From positions 113,796 to 177,795 of the forward strand of contig JAETPU010000004.1 of the NCBI GenBank assembly GCA_021771035.1: 64,000 bases of DNA, written 5' to 3'. Within the stretch, counting starts at the first letter, position 1. Every line of letters starts with the position of its first letter. Positions 1-8,427 of the stretch are shown piece by piece. Below the pieces are notes generated by a model. It made no database searches. It saw nothing but the letters and a program-made list of their open reading frames with translations, and was not told the origin of the DNA. The translations under genes and the position numbers were made by a program. This stretch comes from Marvinbryantia formatexigens (GTDB lineage: Bacteria; Bacillota; Clostridia; Oscillospirales; Ruminococcaceae).

Positions 1-234
1 AACCTGAATCCTTCCATCAATGGCGATGGCATTTCCCTTGTGGAAATACTTTGAGATAAACTCAGCGGTCTGTCTCCATGCAACGCAGTTGATGAAATCG
101 GTCTGCCGCTCGGCACCCTTGGAATAGGGACGATCCACCGCAATGGAAAAGGACAGAACCGGGATATTGGACGGAGTGTAACGAAGTTCAGGATCTGCGG
201 TTAATCTGCCGACAAGAATTGCTTTGTTCAGCAT
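1..234 (-). CDS. ssb: Single-stranded DNA-binding protein, C-terminus outside window
   Basis: Reading leftward from an ATG at 234, the translation begins MLNKAILVGRLTADPELRYT and continues through the OB-fold signature with TDFINCVAWRQTAEF and a GNAIAIDGRIQV strand, which is diagnostic of bacterial SSB. The protein coats single-stranded DNA in replication, repair and recombination. About 78 residues are visible; the rest of the OB fold and the acidic C-terminal tail lie beyond the window edge. It follows rpsF by 15 bases, so the two are one transcription unit, as in many Firmicutes (rpsF-ssb-rpsR). No rpsR can be seen because the window ends. Confidence 0.95.
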   Translation of the reverse strand, partial: MLNKAILVGRLTADPELRYTPSNIPVLSFSIAVDRPYSKGAERQTDFINCVAWRQTAEFISKYFHKGNAIAIDGRIQV

Positions 235-249
235 CTTTTACCACCATCC

Positions 250-558
250 TTACGCTTCGGGGGTCTCAGTCTTAGCCACGATTAAAGAACGAAGCACGCC
301 ATCGGTGATCTTGTAGATACGATCCAGCTCAGCCGGGAAATCCGGAGCACTGGTGAAGTTGATGAGAGTGTAATAACCCTCAGTCTCGTCCTGAATCTCG
401 TAAGCAAGTCTTCTCTTGCCCCAATCATCAATCTCTCCCAGAGTTCCATTTTCACTGATTAAAGTTGTGAACTTTTCTACCAGAGCTTTGGCGCCCTCCT
501 CACCCAATTTGGCGCTGAGGATCACAATCGTCTCGTAGTTTGCCTGCAGTTTCGGCAT
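250..558 (-). CDS. rpsF: 30S ribosomal protein S6
   Basis: A 102-residue protein of the normal S6 length. It has the N-terminal YETIVILSAKL strand, the conserved GTLGEIDDWGKRRLAYEI segment and the YYTLINF strand near the middle. S6 binds 16S rRNA in the 30S platform together with S18. The start is an ATG preceded by AAAGGAGGTG, a strong ribosome binding site. It leads the rpsF-ssb operon and has a good promoter about 100 bases upstream (660-688). Confidence 0.97.
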   Translation of the reverse strand: MPKLQANYETIVILSAKLGEEGAKALVEKFTTLISENGTLGEIDDWGKRRLAYEIQDETEGYYTLINFTSAPDFPAELDRIYKITDGVLRSLIVAKTETPEA

Positions 559-659
559 ATTGACACCTCCTTTTGGACATTAGGCCCCGCCAAGGCACTG
601 CCTTCGCAGAGCAAGGATAAAAAATGAGCGCTGCCGCATCGCAATACGGCAACGCAAAA

Positions 660-688
660 ATTATATCAAAAAAACAGGCTGTCGTCAA
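660..688 (-). promoter_or_regulatory. Sigma-A-type promoter of rpsF-ssb
   Basis: On the minus strand, -35 TTGACG (688-683) and -10 TATAAT (665-660) are separated by exactly 17 bases. The site lies between galU and rpsF and points at rpsF, so the ribosomal/SSB operon is probably not just read-through from galU. Confidence 0.85.
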
Positions 689-693
689 TCCTT

Positions 694-1563
694 TTACAGG
701 TTCTTCGAGACATTCTTTAAATATTCCCGGAAATCTTCCCCAATTTCCGGATGTTTCAGGCCAACTTCCACAATCGCCTGCAAAATCCCCAGCTTATTGC
801 CCATATCATAGCGGGTGCCCACAAAGTCCACGCCAATCATACCGTTGGTGATTGCCAATGTGCGCATGGCGTCCGTAAGCTGCAATTCTCCCCCGGCGCC
901 CGGCGCGGTGTTCTCCAGGATGGTGAAAATGGAGGACGGCAGCACACAGCGGCCCAGAATGGCAAAATTGGAGATAATCTGCTCCCGGCTGGGTTTTTCA
1001 ATCATATCGGAGACCTCATACAGATTCCCCATGATGGGCTTGGTGTGCAGGGAGCAATATTTCATCACAAGCTCGGTGGGAACCTCTTTGATGCCCACAA
1101 CGCCCTTGCCGAACTGCTCATAGGCCTCACAGAGCTGATGGCATACCGGCTGCTCGGAGATAATGACATCGTCGCCGTACAAAACGGCAAAGGGCTCGTC
1201 CCCCACAAAGGATTTGGCGCACAATACCGCGTGGCCCAGGCCCTTGGTCTCCTTCTGGCGCACATACTGGATATTGGCTAAATTGGAGATGCGCACCATC
1301 TCCTCGTACTGCTTAATCTTGCCCGCCTTTAACAGCCTGTCCTCCAATTCGGGAGCCCGGTCAAAATGATCCTCCACGGTGGTTTTACCCCGGCTGGTGA
1401 TAATGAGAATATCTTCAATTCCCGACTTCACCGCCTCTTCCACAATATACTGGATGGCGGGCTTATCTACAATGGGAAGCATTTCCTTCGGCATGGATTT
1501 GGACGCCGGCAGAACCCGTGTGCCCAAACCGGCCGCCGGGATCACGGCTTTCCTGATTTTCAT
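694..1563 (-). CDS. galU: UTP--glucose-1-phosphate uridylyltransferase
   Basis: A 289-residue nucleotidyltransferase that makes UDP-glucose from UTP and glucose-1-phosphate for glycolipid, teichoic acid or capsule synthesis. The N-terminus carries the nucleotide-binding signature AAGLGTRVLPASKSMPKEML, followed by IVDKPAIQYIVEEA. Further landmarks are the GLGHAVLCAK segment and YGDDVI (metal/nucleotide binding) around residues 105-135, and the Glu-Lys-Pro of DMIEKPSREQI. Length and motifs match GalU/GtaB. The start ATG at 1563 follows AAAGGATG. It has its own unit, upstream of the rpsF promoter. Confidence 0.95.
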   Translation of the reverse strand: MKIRKAVIPAAGLGTRVLPASKSMPKEMLPIVDKPAIQYIVEEAVKSGIEDILIITSRGKTTVEDHFDRAPELEDRLLKAGKIKQYEEMVRISNLANIQYVRQKETKGLGHAVLCAKSFVGDEPFAVLYGDDVIISEQPVCHQLCEAYEQFGKGVVGIKEVPTELVMKYCSLHTKPIMGNLYEVSDMIEKPSREQIISNFAILGRCVLPSSIFTILENTAPGAGGELQLTDAMRTLAITNGMIGVDFVGTRYDMGNKLGILQAIVEVGLKHPEIGEDFREYLKNVSKNL

Positions 1564-1663
1564 CGCGAAACATCCTTTCTGAATCCCCTTTTGGGGGGAA
1601 CATTTTCATGGATCATCATACTGTTTTTTGCACTTTTTGTCAAATAACCGTCCCCATTTTATA

Positions 1664-2638
1664 TCAGTTCGTCAGGAGCATGAGCAGCACATTGGGGAGC
1701 ACAAACAGCAAAAACAGGAAGGCGGCGATACACACAATTACCAGAGTAAAATTGGTGCGTCCGTGGTGCGCCAGGGCATGGGCGCGGTCCTGTTCATCCG
1801 GAAATTGTTCGCTTATGCGCTGTATTTTCTTTTTAGCATGGAGGAAATACAGCTTGTTGGCAAAGAGAGCGCAGCCGGTGGACAGGATAAAGGACAGGTA
1901 CCGCAGCACGGAAGTGATATTTAAAAGCCCCTGGTAATTCTGCAAAAAGGCCATAAAGTGATCGATATCCAGCTGGGACATAGCGGCAAGGCCTCCGGTT
2001 TCGTACAGCTGCTTCATATATACCGCGACCACACCGATAGACGGCAGGAAGGTGAGCACCCACAGCCCCAGCAGAACCGCCCCTATCAGGTACATCTTGC
2101 GGTAAAAATAGTACAGAAAATTAAAAAACAGCGACGACCAGTTGGCGCCGAAGGACACCGTATGCCGGTCCATCTGCTTAAACCTGGGCAGAAAATAATA
2201 GGAATTATTCCCCACAAACAGCGCCCAGTCCCGCACCGGGATTCCGGCGATAGTTTCCCGGGCATCCAGGCCCCCATAGGGCGTGGTATAGGGGTTCCTC
2301 ACAATGGGCCGGGGACCCTGGTTGACAGCGCCGGCCGGCGTATTCCTGGACGCAGGCGTGTTCAGGCGCTCTCCGCAGATCTGGCAGAACACCGCCTCGG
2401 CGGGATTCGCCGTACCGCAGGACGGGCATCTGAGCTGGCTGAGCCCATCCACCGTGGCGGCGTCCGGACGCTTCCAGCACTCCTGCGTACCGTGGCGATC
2501 CTCAAATTTGCAGTGCCCGGTCTTTTCATAGCAGGCCCGGTGATAGGGCGCTCCGCACTCAGGGCACACCACAATATCGTCGCCCTGCGCAAATTTTTCC
2601 GAACAGACAGGGCACTGGGCCCCGATATAATTCGCCAT
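1664..2638 (-). CDS. Zinc-finger (prokaryotic RING-like) membrane protein
   Basis: The N-terminal 60 residues hold a treble-clef/RING-type metal site: CPVC, CPECGAPYHRAC and a following Cys-His-rich stretch ending before residue 60. A second zinc ribbon (CPSCG...CQICG) lies around residues 70-90. After a Pro-rich linker there are hydrophobic segments near residues 175-215 and two more towards the C-terminus, with a basic HAKKK loop between. I take the ATG at 2638 as start because GGGAGG lies 8 bases upstream; a TTG 18 bases further up sits inside that ribosome binding site. The architecture (zinc ribbon plus membrane helices) recurs in Clostridia; the function is unknown. Confidence 0.8.
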   Translation of the reverse strand: MANYIGAQCPVCSEKFAQGDDIVVCPECGAPYHRACYEKTGHCKFEDRHGTQECWKRPDAATVDGLSQLRCPSCGTANPAEAVFCQICGERLNTPASRNTPAGAVNQGPRPIVRNPYTTPYGGLDARETIAGIPVRDWALFVGNNSYYFLPRFKQMDRHTVSFGANWSSLFFNFLYYFYRKMYLIGAVLLGLWVLTFLPSIGVVAVYMKQLYETGGLAAMSQLDIDHFMAFLQNYQGLLNITSVLRYLSFILSTGCALFANKLYFLHAKKKIQRISEQFPDEQDRAHALAHHGRTNFTLVIVCIAAFLFLLFVLPNVLLMLLTN

Positions 2639-2865
2639 GCAGTTTTTACCTCCCAATTGGCAGCCGGGCCATTTACAGCCAGGCCGCAGATCCCCGCCTG
2701 GGATCCCAAAAGTTTGACAATAGTATCAGTATACCGTAAAACGGGGAAAATTCCAACCGCTTTCCCCTGCAAACACAAACTTTACTTCCCTTGCAAATTG
2801 AATTATAATACTATAATAAATGATTGTGAAGAAACAATGAGATTACTTAGTAGGAGAATGACAAT

Positions 2866-3987
2866 ATGCTGCAATTGGATGAACTCAGGCTCCAGCTGGT
2901 GGATTTAAAGCCTCAGCTGGACAATCTGTCCGAGGCTATCGGCGTCACCCAGCTCACAGAGGAGCTGGCACAGCTGGATCAAAAGACGGCCGAGCCCGGT
3001 TTTTGGGAGGATCTGGAGAATTCCTCCAAAATTCTTCAGCGCTCCAAGCAGGTGAAAAATAAGCTGGAGGCGTGCCAGGGCCTTTACTCTCAATATGAGG
3101 ATATCGCCACGATGGTGGAAATTGCCGAGGAGGAGCCCGACGAGGGGCTGCTGGAGGAGATCCGCACGGCGCTGCAGGGGCTCACCGGCAATCTGGAAAC
3201 CCAGAAGCTGGCCACCCTGCTCAGCGGCGAATATGACGCCAACAACGCCATCCTCACCTTCCATGCGGGCGCCGGAGGAACCGAGGCCCAGGACTGGGCG
3301 CAGATGCTTTACCGGATGTATACCCGCTACTCGGAGCGCCATGGCTTCAAGTACAAAATTCTGGATTATCTGGACGGCGATGAAGCCGGGCTCAAGAGCG
3401 CTTCTATCCTGATTGAAGGGCTCAACGCCTATGGTTACCTGAAATCGGAGGCCGGCGTCCACCGGCTGGTGCGCATCTCCCCCTTTGACTCCTCCGGGCG
3501 CCGCCACACCTCCTTTGCCTCATTGGAGGTTATGCCGGAAATCAGCGACGATACGGAAATCGAGGTCCGCGAAGAGGATTTGAAGGTAGATACCTACCGT
3601 TCCAGCGGCGCAGGCGGGCAGCACGTCAACAAGACGGAATCCGCTATCCGTATCACCCATCTGCCCACCGGGATTGTGGTTGCCTGCCAGAATGAGCGCA
3701 GCCAGCATCAAAACCGGGAGGTTGCCATGAAGATGCTCAAATCCAAGCTGGCGGAAATTAAGGAACGGGAGCATCTGGAAAAAATCGAGGACATCAAGGG
3801 CGTACAGAAGGAGATTGCCTGGGGTTCCCAAATCCGCTCCTATGTATTTATGCCCTATACCCTGGCAAAGGATCACCGTACAAACTTTGAAAGCGGCAAT
3901 ATCACCGCTGTAATGGACGGAGAAATCGACGGCTTCATCAACGCCTACCTGAAGGCCAAGAGCTTGGGAGAGCTGCAGCAGGGATAA
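2866..3987 (+). CDS. prfB: Peptide chain release factor 2
   Basis: A 373-residue class I release factor that reads UAA and UGA and hydrolyses peptidyl-tRNA. The codon-recognition tripeptide SPF is visible in RISPFDSSGRRH, and the catalytic GGQ in SSGAGGQHVNKTESA. The reading frame is uninterrupted from the ATG at 2866 (AGGAG 8 bases upstream), so the autoregulatory +1 programmed frameshift near codon 25 that many bacteria use is absent. A strong hairpin directly follows the gene, which therefore forms a single-gene unit. Confidence 0.97.
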   Translation: MLQLDELRLQLVDLKPQLDNLSEAIGVTQLTEELAQLDQKTAEPGFWEDLENSSKILQRSKQVKNKLEACQGLYSQYEDIATMVEIAEEEPDEGLLEEIRTALQGLTGNLETQKLATLLSGEYDANNAILTFHAGAGGTEAQDWAQMLYRMYTRYSERHGFKYKILDYLDGDEAGLKSASILIEGLNAYGYLKSEAGVHRLVRISPFDSSGRRHTSFASLEVMPEISDDTEIEVREEDLKVDTYRSSGAGGQHVNKTESAIRITHLPTGIVVACQNERSQHQNREVAMKMLKSKLAEIKEREHLEKIEDIKGVQKEIAWGSQIRSYVFMPYTLAKDHRTNFESGNITAVMDGEIDGFINAYLKAKSLGELQQG

Positions 3988-3997
3988 AAATATACAA

Positions 3998-4034
3998 TAG
4001 ACCCCCCCACCAGCCGGGTTGGTGGGGGGGTCTA
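3998..4034 (+). terminator. Rho-independent terminator of prfB
   Basis: An inverted repeat AGACCCCCCCACC / GGTGGGGGGGTCT encloses a short loop just 11 bases after the prfB stop codon. The T-run is short, but the stem is very GC-rich. Confidence 0.75.
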
Positions 4035-4170
4035 TTCGGGCAAAGCCCTGGATGACGGTCACGCTCAAGGGCGTTTAAAGATTCTCACAGACAACGGGTT
4101 CGCCTATTCCACGCCTGTACGCGCATACCAAAAGCGGCAGAAGCCGGCGGCTTTGTGCTCAGGAAAAAAA

Positions 4171-4956
4171 TTACGGGAGAGGGCGCGCCAACACCTGTGC
4201 CCCACTCAAAACCTGTTCCTGCACCGCTGTAGTGGAAATTTTTATTGGATTACACAGGGATTCTATCATCGCCACGACTTCCTCCTCAGTGAGCCCCTGT
4301 GCTGTCAGAACAAATCCTGCGTCTCCATAGAAAAACTGTGCGTGGTAGTATCCCGCATCCGTCAATCCCAGATACACCTGGGTGCCGGAGATGACAGAAT
4401 TTTCATAGTCCTTATCCATTGCAAAGCACACAAATGGCAGCCTGCCCTTTGCCACCTCCAGGTTGACGCTGCGTGTAAAATCCGGATTGGAGTAATTGAG
4501 CACCACTTGATCCCAATAGACTTCTCCCTTCCCTTTGTCCCTTCGAAAAACGCCATGACCGCCGAAATCCTCCGCCGTATCCCAGCTGGTCAGATCCTGC
4601 GGAACCTGCGGAAAAATATCGACGCCGTAATAGTCCTGTAACTGAGCGGCGTCCATCAGCACAAAATCATCCCAGGACAGGTTGATATTGAGCTTTTCCC
4701 GATAGGCGGCAGGCTCATCCAGGCGGTTGGTTATAATCCTGTTTTCCACGCTGCCGCTTTGTGGGGTATCCTCTGGCGCCAACGGCTGGTTTTGAGCCCC
4801 ACTCTGCCAGAGCCCCGTCCCCAGCAGTACCGCAAGGCAAAGACAGGATGTACAGGAAATCACTGTTACCACTGTCCTTCTCTTTCTGCTGTGCTGCAGC
4901 CGGTATTGTCTCCTGCGTTCCAGCAGGTTATTTACCACATCTTCACAGGTCTTCAT
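4171..4956 (-). CDS. Single-pass membrane protein paired with an ECF sigma factor (putative anti-sigma)
   Basis: A 261-residue protein with a short cytoplasmic N-terminus (VVNNLLERRRQYRLQHSRKRR), one membrane helix at about residues 28-48, and a roughly 200-residue outer domain without a motif I recognise. It overlaps the upstream sigma factor gene by 14 bases, the usual translational coupling of an ECF sigma factor and its membrane-bound regulator. The N-terminus is too short for a classic zinc-binding anti-sigma domain (no HxxxCxxC), so the anti-sigma role rests on context. The outer domain presumably senses an envelope signal. Confidence 0.65.
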   Translation of the reverse strand: MKTCEDVVNNLLERRRQYRLQHSRKRRTVVTVISCTSCLCLAVLLGTGLWQSGAQNQPLAPEDTPQSGSVENRIITNRLDEPAAYREKLNINLSWDDFVLMDAAQLQDYYGVDIFPQVPQDLTSWDTAEDFGGHGVFRRDKGKGEVYWDQVVLNYSNPDFTRSVNLEVAKGRLPFVCFAMDKDYENSVISGTQVYLGLTDAGYYHAQFFYGDAGFVLTAQGLTEEEVVAMIESLCNPIKISTTAVQEQVLSGAQVLARPLP

Positions 4957-5542
4957 ATGTAAAGCCCTCCTTTTCCAGTTCTTTTTTCAGCGATTGCTTG
5001 GCACGGTAGAGAAGCATCTCGATTTGTGATTTGTTTTTCCCCATCACCCTGCCCGCCTGAGGATTGGTAAGCCCCTCAAAATAAGTCAAGGTTAAAACCT
5101 CCCGGTATTCGGCTTTGAGCCTGCCGAGGGTTTGATGAAGCAGGAGCCTGTGTTCCTCCCGGATATAGCGTTTTTCCAGGGTTTCCTCCTCCAATAGCAG
5201 CCGTTCACAGTCCTTCACGGGTATGCCCGGCTGCCTGGCGTGTTTTCGCAGATAATCCAAGGCCAAATTCCGCCCGATGGTGTAAAGCCAGGTTTTGAAC
5301 GAATACCGGCTGAAAAACACCGGCTTCTTTACCATGAGCTTAAAGAAGGTGTCCTCCATGAGTTCCTCTGCCACATCAAGATTTCCCATATACCCGTTCA
5401 GAAAGAGTGTCAGGCCATCCTTGTACTCCGTTACAATCTCAACGATCCCGCTGTCATCCCCTTCCAGAAAACGGCGGTAGCTACTTGCACCGTTATCCAC
5501 CAGCATTTCTCCTTTTCCTTGATTCGAACTGAGCCCATTCAT
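4943..5542 (-). CDS. ECF-type RNA polymerase sigma factor
   Basis: A 199-residue sigma-70 family protein. Region 2 is seen as NLDVAEELMEDTFFKLM and FKTWLYTIGRNLALDYLRK, the classic ECF region 2.3-2.4. Region 4 is seen as LKAEYREVLTLTYFEGLTNPQAGRVMG followed by IEMLLYRAKQSLKKEL, a helix-turn-helix for the -35 element. The downstream gene for a membrane protein overlaps it and is the likely regulator. No obvious ECF promoter repeat could be identified upstream by eye, so the regulon cannot be stated. Confidence 0.9.
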   Translation of the reverse strand: MNGLSSNQGKGEMLVDNGASSYRRFLEGDDSGIVEIVTEYKDGLTLFLNGYMGNLDVAEELMEDTFFKLMVKKPVFFSRYSFKTWLYTIGRNLALDYLRKHARQPGIPVKDCERLLLEEETLEKRYIREEHRLLLHQTLGRLKAEYREVLTLTYFEGLTNPQAGRVMGKNKSQIEMLLYRAKQSLKKELEKEGFTYEDL

Positions 5543-5869
5543 CTATTTAACGCTTGAGAACAGGAAAACTAACACCATGTTTCCAATTTTGTCCCGTTGG
5601 CTGTTAAGGCGGCCCAGCCGGGCCCGGGAATCCGCCCGGTATAACCGGCGCAACGCCCCCGGCCCCTATGCCAGGCGGGAACGGATGCGATTGAAATGCC
5701 TATGAATCCATGGTAGAATCTGATTGATACTATTCCGCCCGGCAGCCGAGGGAGCTGCTGTATGCAGCCCTGTCCCCCGCGTCCGGGAACACAGGCCGAT
5801 ACAAAAAGCGGGCGCTTTTGGCCGCCGTATTGGTTTGGGAAGAAAATGCACGCAACGGGAGGGAACAAT

Positions 5870-6658
5870 ATGTCAAAAAACGAAAAACAGCTCATTGAAC
5901 AATACCGCTTGGGAAACGAGGACGGGCGCGCCGCCTCATCACGCTCCACCAACCTTGAGTTCCACTATACCAAAAAGCATCTTCACGGCCTGATTCAAAA
6001 GACGGACAGAGTATTGGAAGTGGGCTGTGCCACCGGGTACTACGGCCTTTATTATGCCGGCAGCTGCCAGGACTATGTGGGCATTGATATTGTTCCCGAG
6101 CATATCGACTTATTCCGGCAAAAAATCGCCCAGCGCCGGCTGAACAATGTCTCCTGCCGGGTTGGTGACGCGACCAGCCTGAAGGGTGTGGGCGACAACA
6201 GCTTTGACGTTGTCCTATGCCTGGGGCCTATGTACCATTTGCCGCCCAGGGAAAGGGAGCTGGTGTTTGCAGAGTGCGCCAGAGTTTGCAAACAGGACGG
6301 GGTTCTCGCCTTCGCCTATATCAATAAGGTGGGGGTTTATGCCGGGGCCTGTATTCTGGACAGCCGGTATCCCAATGAGCTGGCAAATCAATGCGTCCTG
6401 GAAAACGGCACCGACGATCTGCGCCCGGAACTCTTTTTCTATACGACACCGGAGGAAATGGCCTCACGCGCGGCAAGCTATGGGCTGCACAAGATCAAAA
6501 ACCTTGGAACGGATTTCTTTTTCCTGATGAATCTGGTCAACGAAATGAATGATGAGGAATTTGAACGGATGCGGCCGCTGTATGATCAAATGACAAGCTA
6601 TGAAAGCTGCACGGGGATGTCCAACCACGCCCTGCTCGTGTGCCGAAAGCGCAGTTAA
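5870..6658 (+). CDS. Class I SAM-dependent methyltransferase
   Basis: A 262-residue protein with the Rossmann methyltransferase motif I VLEVGCATGYYG around residue 45, the acidic end of strand 2 (YVGIDIV) and the motif IV-like DVVLCLGPMYHL. The substrate cannot be inferred. I start at the ATG at 5870 because GGGAGG lies 7 bases upstream; the frame stays open 36 codons further up without a ribosome binding site or family similarity. The 327-base gap before it shows no feature I can support. A bidirectional hairpin ends the unit. Confidence 0.85.
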   Translation: MSKNEKQLIEQYRLGNEDGRAASSRSTNLEFHYTKKHLHGLIQKTDRVLEVGCATGYYGLYYAGSCQDYVGIDIVPEHIDLFRQKIAQRRLNNVSCRVGDATSLKGVGDNSFDVVLCLGPMYHLPPRERELVFAECARVCKQDGVLAFAYINKVGVYAGACILDSRYPNELANQCVLENGTDDLRPELFFYTTPEEMASRAASYGLHKIKNLGTDFFFLMNLVNEMNDEEFERMRPLYDQMTSYESCTGMSNHALLVCRKRS

Positions 6659-6700
6659 TCCGCCGCCTGTGGTATGGCGGTTCCATTGCTTTTACCAAAG

Positions 6701-6738
6701 AAAACCGCCCGCAGCCAAAAAGCTGCCGGCGGTTTTTT
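6701..6738 (+). terminator. Bidirectional terminator
   Basis: Stem AAAACCGCC-GCAGC / GCTGC-GGCGGTTTT with a 5-6 base loop, flanked by A-run and T-run. It can end both the rightward methyltransferase transcript and the leftward small gene at 6754-6954. Confidence 0.8.
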
Positions 6739-6753
6739 CTTGAGCGTTTTTCT

Positions 6754-6954
6754 TTACAGCAAATCCATCAGCTCTTCCTTGAGCTTTTCCATATGCTTGA
6801 TTTCAAAGGTAACGGTATTTTTGAGCATCCCATTGTAGAGATCGCCCAAATCCGTCGGCTGGGTCTGGTGAGCCTCAAGGTGCTCCAGCCCCTCTTTGAG
6901 TTCGCCAATCTGCTGATCCATAAACTCCCGGACAAGATTCTTTTCCTTACTCAT
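6754..6954 (-). CDS. Small helical protein of unknown function
   Basis: A 66-residue ORF starting MSKEKNLVREFMDQQIGELK, entirely charged and helix-prone, rich in Glu, Lys and Leu, with heptad-like hydrophobic spacing. AAGGAG lies 9 bases upstream of the ATG at 6954, which supports translation; the longer frame upstream lacks a start signal. It has no Cys or membrane segment. It resembles the short coiled-coil proteins often found as singletons in Clostridia, but I recognise no family. Confidence 0.6.
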   Translation of the reverse strand: MSKEKNLVREFMDQQIGELKEGLEHLEAHQTQPTDLGDLYNGMLKNTVTFEIKHMEKLKEELMDLL

Positions 6955-7191
6955 GGCTGATACACTCCTTTTCTTGTGCCAAAACGGCGTCCCGGTAAAA
7001 CCGGGTTCAGCCATAGTGTGCCCAAAACAGGAATTGTTATTACAGCAAAAGAAAAATGCGGGAGTTTTGGGCCTGTACAGCCCTGAACGGCTCCCGATGC
7101 CGTCCCATGAAAGGAACCGCATTCTTTTTTAAGCATTTCAGCCAATTTGAAAGGGCGCGCCCGCAAAAACGCCCTGCCATCGGAACATCCG

Positions 7192-8001
7192 TCAATTTTC
7201 AGCAGCCGTTGTGTCCATTCCCAAAAGTTTCAGGCCATTTTGATAGAAAATTTTATCCTTCTCCTCTCGGGTGAGGCCGCTCGCCTGAAGATAGGCGATG
7301 GCATCCCTGGAATTGCCCCAGGGCGTATCGGAACCGAACAGGATTTTCCCGGCGCCATGGGAACGCACAATCCGCTCAAACTGTTCGGGGCTGCAGGCGT
7401 CACAGGCCAGGGACATATCCAGATAGAGATGTTCCCCCACCAGATACTCCTCTACCTCATCGAACCGGTACATTCCCCCCATATGAGCCCCAATCAGGCT
7501 AAGCCCGGGATAGCTGCGCACCACTTCGGCGATGGCCTTGGGCTGGGCGTGGACAGTGTCTGGAGAGAGCGGGTCATAGCCTGCGTGGATGACCACCGGC
7601 AGGCTCAGCTTCACCAGAGCTTCATAAATGGGAGCCATCCGGTCCTCATTGACGAAAAAGTTCTGATAATCCGGATGCAGCTTGACACCCCTGAGCCCCA
7701 GCTCCCGGATGCGGTACAATTCCTCGATGGCATCCGGCGCGTCCGGATGGATGGAGCCGAAGCAGAAAAACATCTCATCCTGGTTTGCCGCCGCGCAGTT
7801 GTTGATGGTGGTCTGCTGGGAGGGCTTTGTGGCCACATTGAGAAGCACCGCCCTGTCCACGCCCCATTCCCGGAGCTTCTGCCTGGTGGAATCCAGCGTA
7901 CCCAGGGTGCTGGGGGTCAGCCCTGATATTCGGGAGAGCTTCTCCAGAGTCCGGGGTGCAATGGCATCCGGGAATGTATGTACATGAAAATCCAATACCA
8001 C
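7192..8001 (-). CDS. Amidohydrolase family (TIM-barrel) metal-dependent hydrolase
   Basis: A 269-residue protein with the metal-binding DFHVHTFPD at the N-terminus, GVKLHPDYQNFF (strand 4 region), PVVIHAGYDPL, LIGAHMGG and the late catalytic Asp in ILFGSDTPWGN. This order is that of the amidohydrolase-2 / decarboxylase-like family. The substrate is unknown. The start is GTG at 8001 with AAAGGA upstream. Two tandem copies of the module at 8207-8427 lie directly 5' of the gene, and their promoter-like ends face it, so this gene is a likely target of that module. Confidence 0.85.
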   Translation of the reverse strand: MVLDFHVHTFPDAIAPRTLEKLSRISGLTPSTLGTLDSTRQKLREWGVDRAVLLNVATKPSQQTTINNCAAANQDEMFFCFGSIHPDAPDAIEELYRIRELGLRGVKLHPDYQNFFVNEDRMAPIYEALVKLSLPVVIHAGYDPLSPDTVHAQPKAIAEVVRSYPGLSLIGAHMGGMYRFDEVEEYLVGEHLYLDMSLACDACSPEQFERIVRSHGAGKILFGSDTPWGNSRDAIAYLQASGLTREEKDKIFYQNGLKLLGMDTTAAEN

Positions 8002-8206
8002 AAAAACCGCTTCCTTTACTTGCTAAAATTGATTCTTGGCTTCCGCAGCGGACCGCTCAGCGCGCAGTCCGGGGAGTCCCGCTATTCCATATGCCGGGTT
8101 CCTTCCTGTAGCCCCTGCTGCTGTGCCCCGAGCCCAAAGGCCGCAGGGCACAACCCCATCCGGCCGTGCGGGCTCCGGATCCAGAGAATGGCTCTGACGG
8201 CCAAAG

Positions 8207-8309
8207 CCCGGACGTTTTGCGGCTTGGCTGTGCCAAACACCGGCCACGCCTTTGGGCCAGTGAGCGAAACTCCCAGATGTTCACACACTGTGTGAACATT
8301 GTATCACAA
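8207..8309 (-). repeat. Three-stem intergenic module, copy A
   Basis: Read on the minus strand the copy has, in order: extended -10 TGATACAAT (8306-8298), the palindrome GTTCACAC / GTGTGAAC, the linker CTGGGAGTTTCGC, a stem ending GGCC / GGCC around a 9-base loop, a stem TTGGC / GCCAA, and the tail AAAACGTCCGGG. It is over 90% identical to copy B next to it and clearly related to the copies near 21.2-21.4 and 34.9-35.0 kb. It lies about 290 bases before the amidohydrolase start. Confidence 0.85.
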
Positions 8310-8324
8310 TAAGGCCTGAACCAA

Positions 8325-8427
8325 CCGGGACGTTTTGCGGTTTGGCTCTGCCAAACACCGGCCACGCCTTTGGGCCGGTGAGCGAAACTCCCAGATGTTC
8401 ACACACTGTGTGAACATTGTATCACAG
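8325..8427 (-). repeat. Three-stem intergenic module, copy B
   Basis: The best-preserved copy. On the minus strand: TGATACAAT, then palindrome TTCACAC-agt-GTGTGAA, linker GGGAGTTTCGC, perfect stem CACCGGCC / GGCCGGTG, and perfect stem TTTGGC / GCCAAA. The stop codon of the lysR-type gene (8424-8422) lies inside its TG-extended -10, so the module abuts the upstream gene without any gap. Confidence 0.88.

Noticed and set aside
8023..8365. Minus-strand ORFs of 68-102 codons inside the repeat pair A/B
   Set aside because: Their similarity to frames in the 21 and 35 kb pairs only reflects the DNA repeat; the paired changes follow stems, not codons, so I treat the unit as RNA or DNA structure.
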